In this document: positions 18,265 to 27,045 of the stretch, in pieces | How the letters are laid out: every line of letters starts with the position of its first letter | Position numbering within the stretch: the stretch's first letter is position 1 | DNA from: Kitasatospora fiedleri | GTDB taxonomy: Bacteria; Actinomycetota; Actinomycetes; Streptomycetales; Streptomycetaceae | Assembly (NCBI RefSeq): GCF_948472415.1 | Contig: NZ_OX419519.1 | Span: forward strand, 5,609,001 to 5,673,000 | Reading direction: 5' to 3' | Length of the DNA stretch: 64,000 nt | Program-made: the position numbers and the translations under genes | The notes under the pieces: generated by a model | Database searches by the model: none | What the model was told of the DNA's origin: nothing | Seen by the model: only the letters and a program-made list of their open reading frames with translations

Positions 18265-19230
18265 TCAGCCGACCAGTTCGGCGGCCGGTGCGCCGGCCTG
18301 CGCGGGCACGCCGGCCCGGCTGCGCAGCGCCAGCGGGACGCGCAGCGCGGCGGCCCAGATCAGCGCGGCGCCCAGCATGTGCAGGCCGACCATCAGCTCC
18401 GGCGCGTCCGTGAAGTACTGCACGAAGCCGAGCACGCCCTGGAGCAGCAGCAGGACGAACAGCTCCCGCACCCGGGCCCGGGCGGCCGGCGGGGCCTTGA
18501 CCGCGGCGAACACCAGCAGCGCGGCCAGCGTCAGGCCGACCGAGAGGAACACCAGGTCGGCGTGGGCCTGGACCAGGCGGTCGTAGTCGACCGGGATGCG
18601 GTACACCGGCTTGCCGTCCTTGGCGGAGGCCCCCGGGTGGTGGCCCGCCCCGGTGACCAGCGTGCCGGCCAGCACCAGCAGGCCGATCACCGCCACCAGC
18701 ACCCGGGCCAGCCGCCGGATCGGCTCGGCGACCAGGGCGCGCGGCCGGCCGTCGCCCTCCCCGGCGCGCTCCCAGGACAGCACCGCGACCCAGACCAGGC
18801 CCATCGCGGCCACCATGTGCGCCGCCACGATGTACGGGTTCAGGCCGGTGAGGACGGTGATGCCGCCCAGTACCGAGTTGCTCATCACCATCCAGAACTG
18901 GGCCCAGCCGAGCCTGGTCAGCGGGCGCCGCCACGGCTTGGCGCAGCGGGCCGCCAGGATGAACCAGCCGACCGCCGCGCACAGCACGTAGGTGAGCATC
19001 CGGTTGGCGAACTCGATGACGCCGTGCAGGCCCATCTCGGGCGTCGGCGTCAGGCTCTCGCCGGTGCAGCGCGGCCAGGTGGTGCAGCCCAGGCCGGAGG
19101 CGGTCAGCCGGACGGCGCCGCCGGTCACCACGATCACCACGCTCATCACCAGCGCGGTCAGCGCCGCCCGGCGGACGGTCCGGGTGGTCGGGTGCCAGCG
19201 GTCGGCGAGGAGGGAGAGCGGGTTGGTCAC
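18265..19230 (-). CDS. ctaA: Heme A synthase (COX15/CtaA family)
   Basis: 321 residues with about eight membrane helices. The heme-ligand histidines sit in LHGVIEFANR and AHMVAA in the first half and QAHADLVF and GLHMLGAA in the second half, giving the pseudo-twofold arrangement of CtaA. The extracytoplasmic GLGCTTWPRC carries the cysteine pair typical of Gram-positive CtaA. It oxidises heme O to heme A, following CtaB. It is the third gene on the minus strand after the ABC-2 transporter pair (84-bp gap), so it may be in the same unit. Confidence 0.92.
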   Translation of the reverse strand: MTNPLSLLADRWHPTTRTVRRAALTALVMSVVIVVTGGAVRLTASGLGCTTWPRCTGESLTPTPEMGLHGVIEFANRMLTYVLCAAVGWFILAARCAKPWRRPLTRLGWAQFWMVMSNSVLGGITVLTGLNPYIVAAHMVAAMGLVWVAVLSWERAGEGDGRPRALVAEPIRRLARVLVAVIGLLVLAGTLVTGAGHHPGASAKDGKPVYRIPVDYDRLVQAHADLVFLSVGLTLAALLVFAAVKAPPAARARVRELFVLLLLQGVLGFVQYFTDAPELMVGLHMLGAALIWAAALRVPLALRSRAGVPAQAGAPAAELVG

Positions 19231-19314
19231 CGGACCATCGTAGGCGGGCTTACGCGGCGCCCCGGCCCCGGGAGAACGGTGCCGCGCGTCACTCCCGGCG
19301 GCCGGTGGCGGGCG

Positions 19315-20085
19315 TCACTCCCAGCGGAAGAACCGGGCCGCGGCGGCCAGGCCCAGCACCGACCAGCCGGCCAGCACGCCGAGGTCGGACCAGGGCACGC
19401 CGCCGCCGAGCTGGAGGACCGAGCGCAGGCCGTCGGAGAGCGCCGAGATCGGCAGCAGCTCCAGCACCGGGCGCACCGCGTCCGGGAACTTCGACAGCGG
19501 GACGACCACGCCGCCGGCCAGCAGCAGCAGGACGAACACCAGGTTGGCGCCGGCCAGCGTGGCCTCCGCCCGCAGGGTGCCGGCCATCAGCAGGCCCAGG
19601 CCGGAGAACGCGGCGGTGCCCAGCACCAGCAGGAGCAGCACCGCCAGCGGGCTCCCGTGCGGGGACCAGCCCAGCGCCAGCGCGATCGTGGACAGCAGCA
19701 GCACCTGGAGCAGCTCGGTGACCAGCACGCAGCCGGTCTTCGCGGTCAGCAGCGCCCAGCGCGGCAGCGGGGTGGCGCCCAGCCGCTTGAGCACGCCGTA
19801 GCGGCGCTCGAAGCCGGTGGCGATGGCCTGCCCGGTGAACGCGGTGGACATCACCGCCAGCGCCAGCAGGCCCGGGGCCAGGAAGTCGACCCGCTTGCCC
19901 GGGCCGTCCACGGCGACCACGTCGACCGCGGAGAACAGCACCAGCAGCACGGTCGGGATGACCACGGTGAGCAGCAGCTGCTCGCCGTTGCGCAGCAGCA
20001 TCCTGGTCTCCAGGGCGGTCTGCGCGAGCAGCATCCGGCCGACCGGGGCGGCGCCCGGGCGGGGGGTGAGGTCGGTGGCGGTCAT
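19315..20085 (-). CDS. ABC-2 type transporter permease
   Basis: 256 residues with six predicted membrane helices and the ABC-2 pattern FERRYGVLKRLGATPLPRW after the second helix, followed by LVLLLLAGGVVVPLSKFP. It is the membrane half of a drug- or lipid-type exporter. Its ATG overlaps the ATPase stop (ATGA), so the two are coupled. The neighbourhood (ctaA downstream, iron box and sufR upstream) suggests a role linked to heme or iron, but the substrate is unknown. Confidence 0.88.
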   Translation of the reverse strand: MTATDLTPRPGAAPVGRMLLAQTALETRMLLRNGEQLLLTVVIPTVLLVLFSAVDVVAVDGPGKRVDFLAPGLLALAVMSTAFTGQAIATGFERRYGVLKRLGATPLPRWALLTAKTGCVLVTELLQVLLLSTIALALGWSPHGSPLAVLLLLVLGTAAFSGLGLLMAGTLRAEATLAGANLVFVLLLLAGGVVVPLSKFPDAVRPVLELLPISALSDGLRSVLQLGGGVPWSDLGVLAGWSVLGLAAAARFFRWE

Positions 20086-20999
20086 CGCAGGTCACGTCCG
20101 GTCAGGTCGAGGAAGACGTCTTCGAGGCTGCGGCGCTGGACCGCGAGCTTGTCGGGCATCACCCCGGCCGCGGCGCACCAGCCGGTGACGGCGGCGAGCA
20201 GGGCGGCGTCGAGCTCGGCCTCGACCCGGTAGGAGCCGGGGGCGGGTTCGGTGACGGCGGCGCGGTCGGGCAGCACCTTGCGCAGCGCGGCCAGGTCGAG
20301 GCCGGGCGGGCCGTCGAAGCGCAGCCGGGCGTCGGCGCCGCGCAGCTCGTCGGGGGAGCCCTGGGCGATCACCCGGCCGCGGTCGACGATCGCGACGTCG
20401 TCGGCGAGCTGCTCGGCCTCGTCCATCCGGTGGGTGGTGAGGACGACGGTGGCGCCGGCCGCGCGCAGCTCGGTGACCAGCTCCCAGGTGGCGCGCCGGG
20501 CCTGCGGGTCGAGGCCGGCGGTGGGCTCGTCCAGGAAGACCAGCTCGGGGCGGCCGACCACGGCCATCGCCAGGGCCAGGCGCTGCTGCTGGCCGCCGGA
20601 GAGCCGGCGGTAGGGGGTGCGGCCGCAGGAGTCGAGGCCCAGGCGCTCGGCGAGCGGGCCGACGGGCAGCGGGTCCGCGTACAGCGCGGCGGTGTGCCGG
20701 AGCATTTCGAGGGCGCGCGCCCCGGCGTACACGCCCCCCGATTGGAGCATCACGCCGATCCGCGGCTTGAGCCGCCCGGCCTGCGCCACCGGGTCCAGCC
20801 CCAGCACCCGGACCGTGCCCGCGTCGGGGCGGCGGTAGCCCTCGCAGGTCTCGATCGTGGTGGTCTTGCCGGCCCCGTTGGGGCCCAGCACCGCCGTGAC
20901 GGTACCGCGGGCGATGGCCAGGCTCAGCCCGTCCACGGCGGTCTTGTCGCCGTACCGCTTGACCAGTCCGGTCACCTCGACGGCGGGGTCTGCATGCAT
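20082..20999 (-). CDS. ABC transporter ATP-binding protein (DrrA-like)
   Basis: 305 residues. Walker A GPNGAGKTTT, signature RRLSGGQQQRLALA and Walker B LVFLDEPTAGLD are intact; the C-terminal 80 residues are the DrrA-type extension ending RRSLEDVFLDLTGRDL. It energises the permease encoded downstream. The ATG at 20999 is preceded by only 7 bp after a TAGACT -10 box, so the transcript is probably leaderless. A DtxR/DmdR-like box lies about 34 bp upstream of the start. Confidence 0.9.
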   Translation of the reverse strand: MHADPAVEVTGLVKRYGDKTAVDGLSLAIARGTVTAVLGPNGAGKTTTIETCEGYRRPDAGTVRVLGLDPVAQAGRLKPRIGVMLQSGGVYAGARALEMLRHTAALYADPLPVGPLAERLGLDSCGRTPYRRLSGGQQQRLALAMAVVGRPELVFLDEPTAGLDPQARRATWELVTELRAAGATVVLTTHRMDEAEQLADDVAIVDRGRVIAQGSPDELRGADARLRFDGPPGLDLAALRKVLPDRAAVTEPAPGSYRVEAELDAALLAAVTGWCAAAGVMPDKLAVQRRSLEDVFLDLTGRDLR

Positions 21000-21006
21000 A
21001 GCGGCG

Positions 21007-21012
21007 AGTCTA
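21007..21012 (-). promoter_or_regulatory. -10 box of the ABC transporter promoter (leaderless)
   Basis: TAGACT on the minus strand ends 7 nt before the ATG at 20999, which would put the transcription start at or next to the A of the ATG. No Shine-Dalgarno sequence fits in the gap. Confidence 0.55.
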
Positions 21013-21032
21013 GGAGCAGCTCACGGCCCCTT

Positions 21033-21051
21033 TCAGGTAAGGCTTGCCTTT
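21033..21051. promoter_or_regulatory. DtxR/IdeR/DmdR-like iron box
   Basis: The 19 bases read TCAGGTAAGGCTTGCCTTT. They match the iron-box consensus TTAGGTTAGGCTAACCTAA at 13 of 19 positions and contain the inner palindrome AAGGC-TT-GCCTT. The box sits near the -35 position of the minus-strand promoter of the ABC transporter and about 37 bp upstream of the likely sufR -35, so it could make either unit iron-responsive. Confidence 0.55.
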
Positions 21052-21087
21052 CGTGATGGACGACACCGGTGAGGCGTGGGTCACGGC

Positions 21088-21124
21088 TTGTTTCTGCCGA
21101 ACGAATTAAGCAACAATCGTGTTG
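21088..21124 (+). promoter_or_regulatory. sufR promoter with SufR operator over the start codon
   Basis: TTGTTT (21088-21093), an 18-bp spacer and AACAAT (21112-21117) form a plausible promoter whose start point would be the G of the GTG at 21124. The palindrome CAAC-AATCGT-GTTG (21111-21124) covers the -10 and the first base of the start codon. CAAC-N6-GTTG is, as I recall, the site reported for Streptomyces SufR, so the operon is probably autorepressed from a leaderless transcript. Confidence 0.65.
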
Positions 21125-21984
21125 TGAAAAACATCCGCGAGCACGACGCCCAGCACCGGGAGCCCGAGGCTCCCGGCTGCGCCGTGCCCGCGGCGGCGTC
21201 GGAGGCCCTCGCCGAGGGCCACCGGGCGACCCGGGACCGGGTCGCCCGTTCGATCCTGGACCACGGGCCCTCCTCGGCCGCCGACCTGGCCGGCCGCCTC
21301 GGCCTGACCTCCGCCGCGGTCCGCCGCCACCTGGACGGCCTGGCCGCCGCCGGGCTGGTGGAGTCCCGCGAGCAGCGGGTCCACGGCAGCCGCGGCCGCG
21401 GCCGCCCGGCCAAGGTGTTCGCCCTCACCGACAGCGGCCGCAGCGCCTTCTACCAGGCGTACGACCAGCTCGCCGCCGACGCGCTGCGCTGGATCTCGGA
21501 CGCGGCCGGCGGCGGCAGCGCGGGCGAGGAGGCGGTCGCCGCCTTCGCCCGGGCCCGGCTCGCCAAGCAGGGCCTCAAGTACCAGGACGCCCTCGACCGG
21601 GCCGGCGCCGAACAGCGCGCCGAGGCACTGGCCGAGGCGCTCAGTGCCGACGGGTACGCTGCCACGGTGCGGCGCGTTCCGCCCGCCGCCGCTGCGCCCG
21701 CCGCACCGGCGGGCGCCCAGCTCTGCCAGCACCACTGCCCGGTCGCGCACATCGCCGAGCAGTTCCCGCAGCTCTGCGAGGCGGAGACCGAGGTCTTCTC
21801 GCAGCTTCTGGGCACCCATGTGCAACGGCTGGCCACCATCGCCCACGGCGACGGGGTCTGCACCACGTATGTGCCGGCATCCGGTGCCGCACCGTCGTCC
21901 CCCGGACGCCCGGTGCCGCGCCGACTGCCGGTACGTCCCCCATCGAGAACGGCTCGTCCGCGCGGAGGAACCTCGCATGACTGA
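21124..21984 (+). CDS. sufR: Fe-S cluster-sensing regulator SufR
   Basis: 286 residues. The N-terminal winged helix-turn-helix (about residues 35-100, SSAADLAGRLGLTSAAVRRHL and GRGRPAKVFALTDSG) is followed by a helical linker and a cysteine-bearing C-terminal domain with C201, C205, C218 and C246 (CQHHCPVAHIAEQFPQLC ... DGVC), the cluster-ligand region of SufR. It represses the suf operon when it carries a [4Fe-4S] cluster. There is no ribosome site before GTG 21124; the gene looks leaderless. The last codons overlap sufB by 8 bp and the final 35 residues are a basic, proline-rich tail. Confidence 0.9.
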   Translation: MKNIREHDAQHREPEAPGCAVPAAASEALAEGHRATRDRVARSILDHGPSSAADLAGRLGLTSAAVRRHLDGLAAAGLVESREQRVHGSRGRGRPAKVFALTDSGRSAFYQAYDQLAADALRWISDAAGGGSAGEEAVAAFARARLAKQGLKYQDALDRAGAEQRAEALAEALSADGYAATVRRVPPAAAAPAAPAGAQLCQHHCPVAHIAEQFPQLCEAETEVFSQLLGTHVQRLATIAHGDGVCTTYVPASGAAPSSPGRPVPRRLPVRPPSRTARPRGGTSHD

Positions 21985-23389
21985 CATCGCACACCCCGAG
22001 CTCGAAGGCCTGGGCACGTACGAGTACGGCTGGGCCGACTCGGACACCGCCGGCGCCGCCGCCAAGCGCGGCCTGAGCGAGGACGTGGTCCGCGACATCT
22101 CGGCGAAGAAGAACGAGACCGAGTGGATGCTCGACCTCCGCCTCAAGGGCCTCAAGCTGTTCGGCAAGAAGCCCATGCCGACCTGGGGCTCCGACCTGTC
22201 GGGCATCGACTTCGACAACATCAAGTACTTCGTGCGCTCCACCGAGAAGCAGGCCGAGTCCTGGGAGGACCTGCCCGCCGACATCAAGGCCACCTACGAC
22301 AAGCTGGGCATCCCGGAGGCGGAGAAGCAGCGCCTGGTCGCCGGCGTGGCCGCCCAGTACGAGTCCGAGGTCGTCTACCACCAGATCCGCGAGGACCTGG
22401 AGGAGCAGGGCGTCATCTTCCTGGACACCGACACCGCGCTCAAGCAGCACCCGGAGCTCTTCAAGGAGTACTTCGGCACCGTCATCCCGGCCGGCGACAA
22501 CAAGTTCGCCGCGCTGAACACCGCGGTGTGGTCCGGCGGCTCGTTCATCTACGTGCCGAAGGGCGTGCACGTGGACATCCCGCTCCAGGCCTACTTCCGG
22601 ATCAACACCGAGAACATGGGCCAGTTCGAGCGGACGCTGATCATCGTCGACGAGGACGCCTACGTCCACTACGTCGAGGGCTGCACCGCGCCGATCTACT
22701 CCTCGGACTCGCTGCACTCCGCGGTGGTCGAGATCATCGTCAAGAAGGGCGGCCGCTGCCGCTACACGACCATCCAGAACTGGTCGAACAACGTCTACAA
22801 CCTGGTCACCAAGCGCGCCGTGGCGTACGAGGGCGCGACCATGGAGTGGATCGACGGCAACATCGGCTCCAAGGTCACCATGAAGTACCCGGCCGTCTAC
22901 CTGATGGGCGAGCACGCCAAGGGCGAGACGCTGTCGATCGCCTTCGCGGGCGAGGGCCAGCACCAGGACGCCGGCGCGAAGATGGTCCACATGGCGCCGA
23001 ACACCTCCTCCAACATCGTCTCCAAGTCGGTGGCGCGCGGCGGCGGCCGGACCTCCTACCGCGGCCTGATCGAGATCGGCGAGGGCTCCAAGGGCGCCAA
23101 GTCCAACGTGCTGTGCGACGCGCTGCTGGTGGACACCGTCTCCCGCTCGGACACCTACCCGTACGTGGACGTCCGCGAGGACGACGTGTCGATGGGCCAC
23201 GAGGCGACCGTCTCCAAGGTCTCCGAGGACCAGCTGTTCTACCTGATGAGCCGGGGCATGACCGAGTTCGAGGCGATGGCGATGATCGTCCGCGGCTTCG
23301 TCGAGCCGATCGCCCGCGAGCTGCCGATGGAGTACGCGCTGGAGCTGAACCGGCTGATCGAGCTGCAGATGGAGGGCGCGGTCGGCTGA
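21977..23389 (+). CDS. sufB: Fe-S cluster assembly protein SufB
   Basis: 470 residues with the beta-helix core of SufB (VKKGGRCRYTTIQNWSNNVYNL, GAKMVHMAPNTSSNIVSKS) and the C-terminal MSRGMTEFEAMAMIVRGFVEP. SufB is the scaffold of the SufBC2D complex. ATG 21977 follows GGAGGAA at good spacing inside the 3' end of sufR. Confidence 0.96.
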   Translation: MTDIAHPELEGLGTYEYGWADSDTAGAAAKRGLSEDVVRDISAKKNETEWMLDLRLKGLKLFGKKPMPTWGSDLSGIDFDNIKYFVRSTEKQAESWEDLPADIKATYDKLGIPEAEKQRLVAGVAAQYESEVVYHQIREDLEEQGVIFLDTDTALKQHPELFKEYFGTVIPAGDNKFAALNTAVWSGGSFIYVPKGVHVDIPLQAYFRINTENMGQFERTLIIVDEDAYVHYVEGCTAPIYSSDSLHSAVVEIIVKKGGRCRYTTIQNWSNNVYNLVTKRAVAYEGATMEWIDGNIGSKVTMKYPAVYLMGEHAKGETLSIAFAGEGQHQDAGAKMVHMAPNTSSNIVSKSVARGGGRTSYRGLIEIGEGSKGAKSNVLCDALLVDTVSRSDTYPYVDVREDDVSMGHEATVSKVSEDQLFYLMSRGMTEFEAMAMIVRGFVEPIARELPMEYALELNRLIELQMEGAVG

Positions 23390-23449
23390 CGCGCCGTCAG
23401 CCCCCGCCCGTCCGTCGACCATTCCCGAAAGAGAGCAACACGAACAGCC

Positions 23450-24691
23450 ATGGCTGAGCAGAACACCCCCGGCTCCACCACCGCCGGCTCGATCGAGGTC
23501 GGAACCGCCGGCGCCGGCGCGCAGCTCGCCGGCCCGGGCACCGGGCGCGACACCGTCCGGCAGCCGATCGACGCCCGGGTCGCGGTCAAGCCGTCCTTCG
23601 ACGTCAACGACTTCCCGGTGCCCACCGGCCGCGAGGAGGACTGGCGGTTCACCCCGCTGCACCGCCTCGGCGGGCTGCACGACGGCAAGGCCGCCGAGGC
23701 GGCCGCCGGTCACTCGGGCGAGGACAAGATCGAGCTGGGCCTGCCGGAGGGCGTCACCTCCGAGCTGGTCGGCCGGGACGACGCCCGGGTCGGCAAGGCC
23801 GGCACCCCGGTGGACCGGGTCGCCGCGCAGGCGTTCAGCGCCTTCGAGCAGGCCCTGGTGGTGACCGTCCCGAAGGAGACCGCGCTCACCGAGCCGGTCC
23901 GGATCGACGTGCACGCCGAGGGCGGCGTCCGCTTCGCCCACCTGGTGGTCGAGGTCAAGCCGTTCGCCGAGGCCGTCGTGGTGCTCAACCACACCGGCAC
24001 CGGCACCCGGGCCGCCAACGTCGACCTGCTGGTCGGCGACGGCGCCAAGCTGACCTTCGTCTCGGTCCAGGACTGGGACCGCGACGCGGTGCACGTCGCC
24101 CAGCAGAACGCGCTGGTCGGCCGGGACGCCTCGTTCAAGTCGGTGGTCGTCACCTTCGGCGGCGACGTGGTGCGCCTGCACCCGCGGGTCGCCTACGCCG
24201 CCCCCGGCGGCGAGGCCGAGCTGTTCGGCCTGTACTTCGCGGACGCCGGGCAGCACCTGGAGCACCGCCTGGTGGTCGACCACGACACCCCGCACTGCCG
24301 CTCCAACGTCGCCTACAAGGGCGCGCTGCAGGGCCAGGACGCGCACGCGGTGTGGATCGGCGACGTGCTGATCCGGGCCGCCGCGCTGGGCACCGACACC
24401 TACGAGCTCAACCGCAACCTGGTGCTCACCGACGGCGCCCGGGTCGACTCGGTGCCGAACCTGGAGATCGAGACCGGCGAGATCGTCGGCGCCGGCCACG
24501 CCTCCGCGACCGGCCGCTTCGACGACGAGCAGCTGTTCTACCTGCAGTCCCGCGGCATCCCGGCCGACGAGGCCCGCCGCCTGGTGGTGCGCGGCTTCTT
24601 CGCCGAGCTGGTCCAGCAGATCGGCGTCGCCGAGATCCAGGACCGGCTGCTGGAGCAGATCGAGGCCGAGCTGGAAGCGGCCGTGGCATGA
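23450..24691 (+). CDS. sufD: Fe-S cluster assembly protein SufD
   Basis: 413 residues; paralogous to SufB in its C-terminal half (GALQGQDAHAVWIGDVLIR, DDEQLFYLQSRGIPADEARRLVVRGFF). It forms the SufBC2D scaffold with SufB and SufC. It begins 60 bp after sufB and overlaps the next gene by 4 bp (ATGA). Confidence 0.95.
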   Translation: MAEQNTPGSTTAGSIEVGTAGAGAQLAGPGTGRDTVRQPIDARVAVKPSFDVNDFPVPTGREEDWRFTPLHRLGGLHDGKAAEAAAGHSGEDKIELGLPEGVTSELVGRDDARVGKAGTPVDRVAAQAFSAFEQALVVTVPKETALTEPVRIDVHAEGGVRFAHLVVEVKPFAEAVVVLNHTGTGTRAANVDLLVGDGAKLTFVSVQDWDRDAVHVAQQNALVGRDASFKSVVVTFGGDVVRLHPRVAYAAPGGEAELFGLYFADAGQHLEHRLVVDHDTPHCRSNVAYKGALQGQDAHAVWIGDVLIRAAALGTDTYELNRNLVLTDGARVDSVPNLEIETGEIVGAGHASATGRFDDEQLFYLQSRGIPADEARRLVVRGFFAELVQQIGVAEIQDRLLEQIEAELEAAVA

Positions 24692-25005
24692 GCTACGTCC
24701 GGGCCTGCGCGCTGAGCGTCCTGCAGGAGGACGTGCCCAAGAAGGTCGAGCTGAACGGCGTCCCGGTGGCGATCGTCCGCACCGACGAGGGCGTGTTCGC
24801 GATCAACGACACCTGCTCGCACGCCAACGTCTCGCTGTCCGAGGGCGAGGTCGAGGACTGCATGATCGAGTGCTGGCTGCACGGCTCCAGCTTCGACCTG
24901 CGCACCGGCAAGCCGTCCGGGCTGCCCGCGACCAGGCCGGTCGCCGTCTACCCCGTAAAGATCGAAGGGGACGATGTGCTCGTCTCCGTCAACCAGGAGA
25001 ACTGA
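24688..25005 (+). CDS. Rieske-type [2Fe-2S] ferredoxin of the suf operon
   Basis: 105 residues. The Rieske ligands are present as DTCSHANVSL (C-x-H) and IECWLHGSSFD (C-x2-H). Small Rieske ferredoxins occupy this place between sufD and sufC in actinobacteria; an electron-donor role during cluster assembly is plausible but not shown. It overlaps sufD by 4 bp and is 6 bp from sufC. Confidence 0.92.
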   Translation: MSYVRACALSVLQEDVPKKVELNGVPVAIVRTDEGVFAINDTCSHANVSLSEGEVEDCMIECWLHGSSFDLRTGKPSGLPATRPVAVYPVKIEGDDVLVSVNQEN

Positions 25006-25011
25006 GTACCC

Positions 25012-25776
25012 ATGGCAACGCTTGAAATCCGCGACCTGCACGTCACCGTCGAGGCCGAGGGCGGTCCCCGCGAGATCCTCAAGGGCGTCGACCTGACGGT
25101 CAAGCAGGGCGAGACCCACGCGATCATGGGTCCGAACGGCTCCGGCAAGTCCACCCTGGCCTACTCGCTGGCCGGCCACCCCAAGTACACCGTCACCGGC
25201 GGCCAGGTGCTGCTGGACGGCGAGGACGTGCTGGAGATGTCCGTCGACGAGCGCGCCCGGGCCGGCCTCTTCCTGGCCATGCAGTACCCGGTCGAGGTCC
25301 CCGGCGTCTCGGTCTCCAACTTCCTGCGCACCGCCGCCACCGCCGTCCGCGGCGAGGCCCCCAAGCTGCGGCTGTGGGTCAAGGAGGTCAAGGAGGCGAT
25401 GGCCGGCCTGCAGATGGACCCGGCGTTCGCCGAGCGCAACGTCAACGAGGGCTTCTCCGGCGGCGAGAAGAAGCGCCACGAGATCCTCCAGCTGGAGCTG
25501 CTCAAGCCGAAGATCGCCATCCTCGACGAGACCGACTCCGGCCTCGACGTCGACGCGCTGCGGGTCGTCTCCGAGGGCATCAACCGGGTCCGCTCGACCG
25601 GCGAGGTCGGCACCCTGCTGGTCACCCACTACACCCGCATCCTGCGCTACATCAAGCCCGACCACGTGCACGTCTTCGCGGGCGGCAGGATCGTCGAGTC
25701 CGGCGGCGCCGAGCTCGCCGACAAGCTGGAGGAAGAGGGCTACGAGAGCTACGTGAAGGGCGGCGCTTCCGAGTGA
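25012..25776 (+). CDS. sufC: Fe-S cluster assembly ATPase SufC
   Basis: 254 residues. Walker A GPNGSGKST, the SufC-type signature EGFSGGEKKRHEI and Walker B IAILDETDSGLD with the SufC-specific TDSGLD are intact. It is the soluble ABC-type ATPase of SufBC2D. Its stop overlaps the GTG of sufS. Confidence 0.96.
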   Translation: MATLEIRDLHVTVEAEGGPREILKGVDLTVKQGETHAIMGPNGSGKSTLAYSLAGHPKYTVTGGQVLLDGEDVLEMSVDERARAGLFLAMQYPVEVPGVSVSNFLRTAATAVRGEAPKLRLWVKEVKEAMAGLQMDPAFAERNVNEGFSGGEKKRHEILQLELLKPKIAILDETDSGLDVDALRVVSEGINRVRSTGEVGTLLVTHYTRILRYIKPDHVHVFAGGRIVESGGAELADKLEEEGYESYVKGGASE

Positions 25777-27035
25777 CCCACTCCCATCTGACCGGACTCC
25801 TCGACACGGAGGCGATCCGCAAGGACTTCCCGATCCTGTCCCGGCAGCTGCACGACGGCCGGCCCCTGGTCTACCTGGACAACGCGGCGACCTCGCAGAA
25901 GCCGCGCCAGGTGCTGGAGGCGCTGAACGCCTACTACGAGCAGCACAACGCCAACGTCCACCGCGGCGTGCACGTGCTGGCCGAGGAGGCCACCGCGCTG
26001 TACGAGGGCGCCCGGGACAAGGTCGCGGCCTTCGTCAACGCGCCCAGCCGCAACGAGGTGATCTTCACCAAGAACGCCTCCGAGTCGCTCAACCTCGTGG
26101 CCAACATGCTGGGTTGGGCCGACGAGCCGTACAAGGTCGACGCCGACTCGGAGATCGTGATCACCGAGATGGAGCACCACTCCAACATCGTGCCGTGGCA
26201 GCTGCTCGCGCAGCGCACCGGCGCGAAGCTGAAGTGGTTCTCGCTCACCGACGACGGCCGGCTCGACCTGTCGAACATCGACGAGCTGATCACCGAGAAG
26301 ACGAAGATCGTCTCCTTCACGCTGGTCTCCAACCTGCTGGGCACCGTCAACCCGGTCGACGCGATCGTCCGCAAGGCGCAGTCGGTCGGCGCGCTGGTCG
26401 CCATCGACGCCTCGCAGGCCGCCCCGCACATGGTGCTGGACGTGCAGGCGCTGGAGGCCGACTTCGTCGCCTTCACCGGGCACAAGATGGTCGGCCCCAC
26501 CGGCATCGGCGTGCTCTGGGGGCGCCAGGAGCTGCTGGAGGACCTCCCGCCGTTCCTCGGCGGCGGCGAGATGATCGAGACCGTGACGATGGGCTCGTCC
26601 ACCTACGCGCCCGCCCCGCACAAGTTCGAGGCCGGCACCCCGCCGATCGCCCAGGCGGTCGGGCTCGGCGCGGCCATCGACTACCTGTCCGAGATCGGCA
26701 TGGACCGGATCGCCGCCCACGAGCACGCGATCACCGCGTACGCCATCGAGCGCCTGAACGAGGTGCCCGACCTGCGGATCATCGGCCCCCGCACGGCCGT
26801 CGACCGCGGCGCGGCGATCTCCTTCACGCTCGGCGACATCCACCCGCACGACGTCGGCCAGGTGCTGGACGAGCAGGGCATCGCGGTCCGGGTCGGCCAC
26901 CACTGCGCGCGGCCGGTCTGCCTGCGGTACGGAATTCCGGCGACCACCAGGGCGTCGTTCTACCTGTACTCCACGCCCGGCGAGGTGGACGCGCTGATCG
27001 ACGGTCTCCACCACGTCCGCAACTTCTTCGGCTGA
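25773..27035 (+). CDS. sufS: Cysteine desulfurase SufS
   Basis: 420 residues, PLP-dependent group II desulfurase. The PLP lysine lies in FTGHKMVGPTGIG and the persulfide-forming cysteine in RVGHHCARPV. It supplies sulfur to SufU. GTG 25773 overlaps the sufC stop (GTGA). Confidence 0.95.
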   Translation: MTHSHLTGLLDTEAIRKDFPILSRQLHDGRPLVYLDNAATSQKPRQVLEALNAYYEQHNANVHRGVHVLAEEATALYEGARDKVAAFVNAPSRNEVIFTKNASESLNLVANMLGWADEPYKVDADSEIVITEMEHHSNIVPWQLLAQRTGAKLKWFSLTDDGRLDLSNIDELITEKTKIVSFTLVSNLLGTVNPVDAIVRKAQSVGALVAIDASQAAPHMVLDVQALEADFVAFTGHKMVGPTGIGVLWGRQELLEDLPPFLGGGEMIETVTMGSSTYAPAPHKFEAGTPPIAQAVGLGAAIDYLSEIGMDRIAAHEHAITAYAIERLNEVPDLRIIGPRTAVDRGAAISFTLGDIHPHDVGQVLDEQGIAVRVGHHCARPVCLRYGIPATTRASFYLYSTPGEVDALIDGLHHVRNFFG

Positions 27036-27045
27036 GGCGGCTGCC

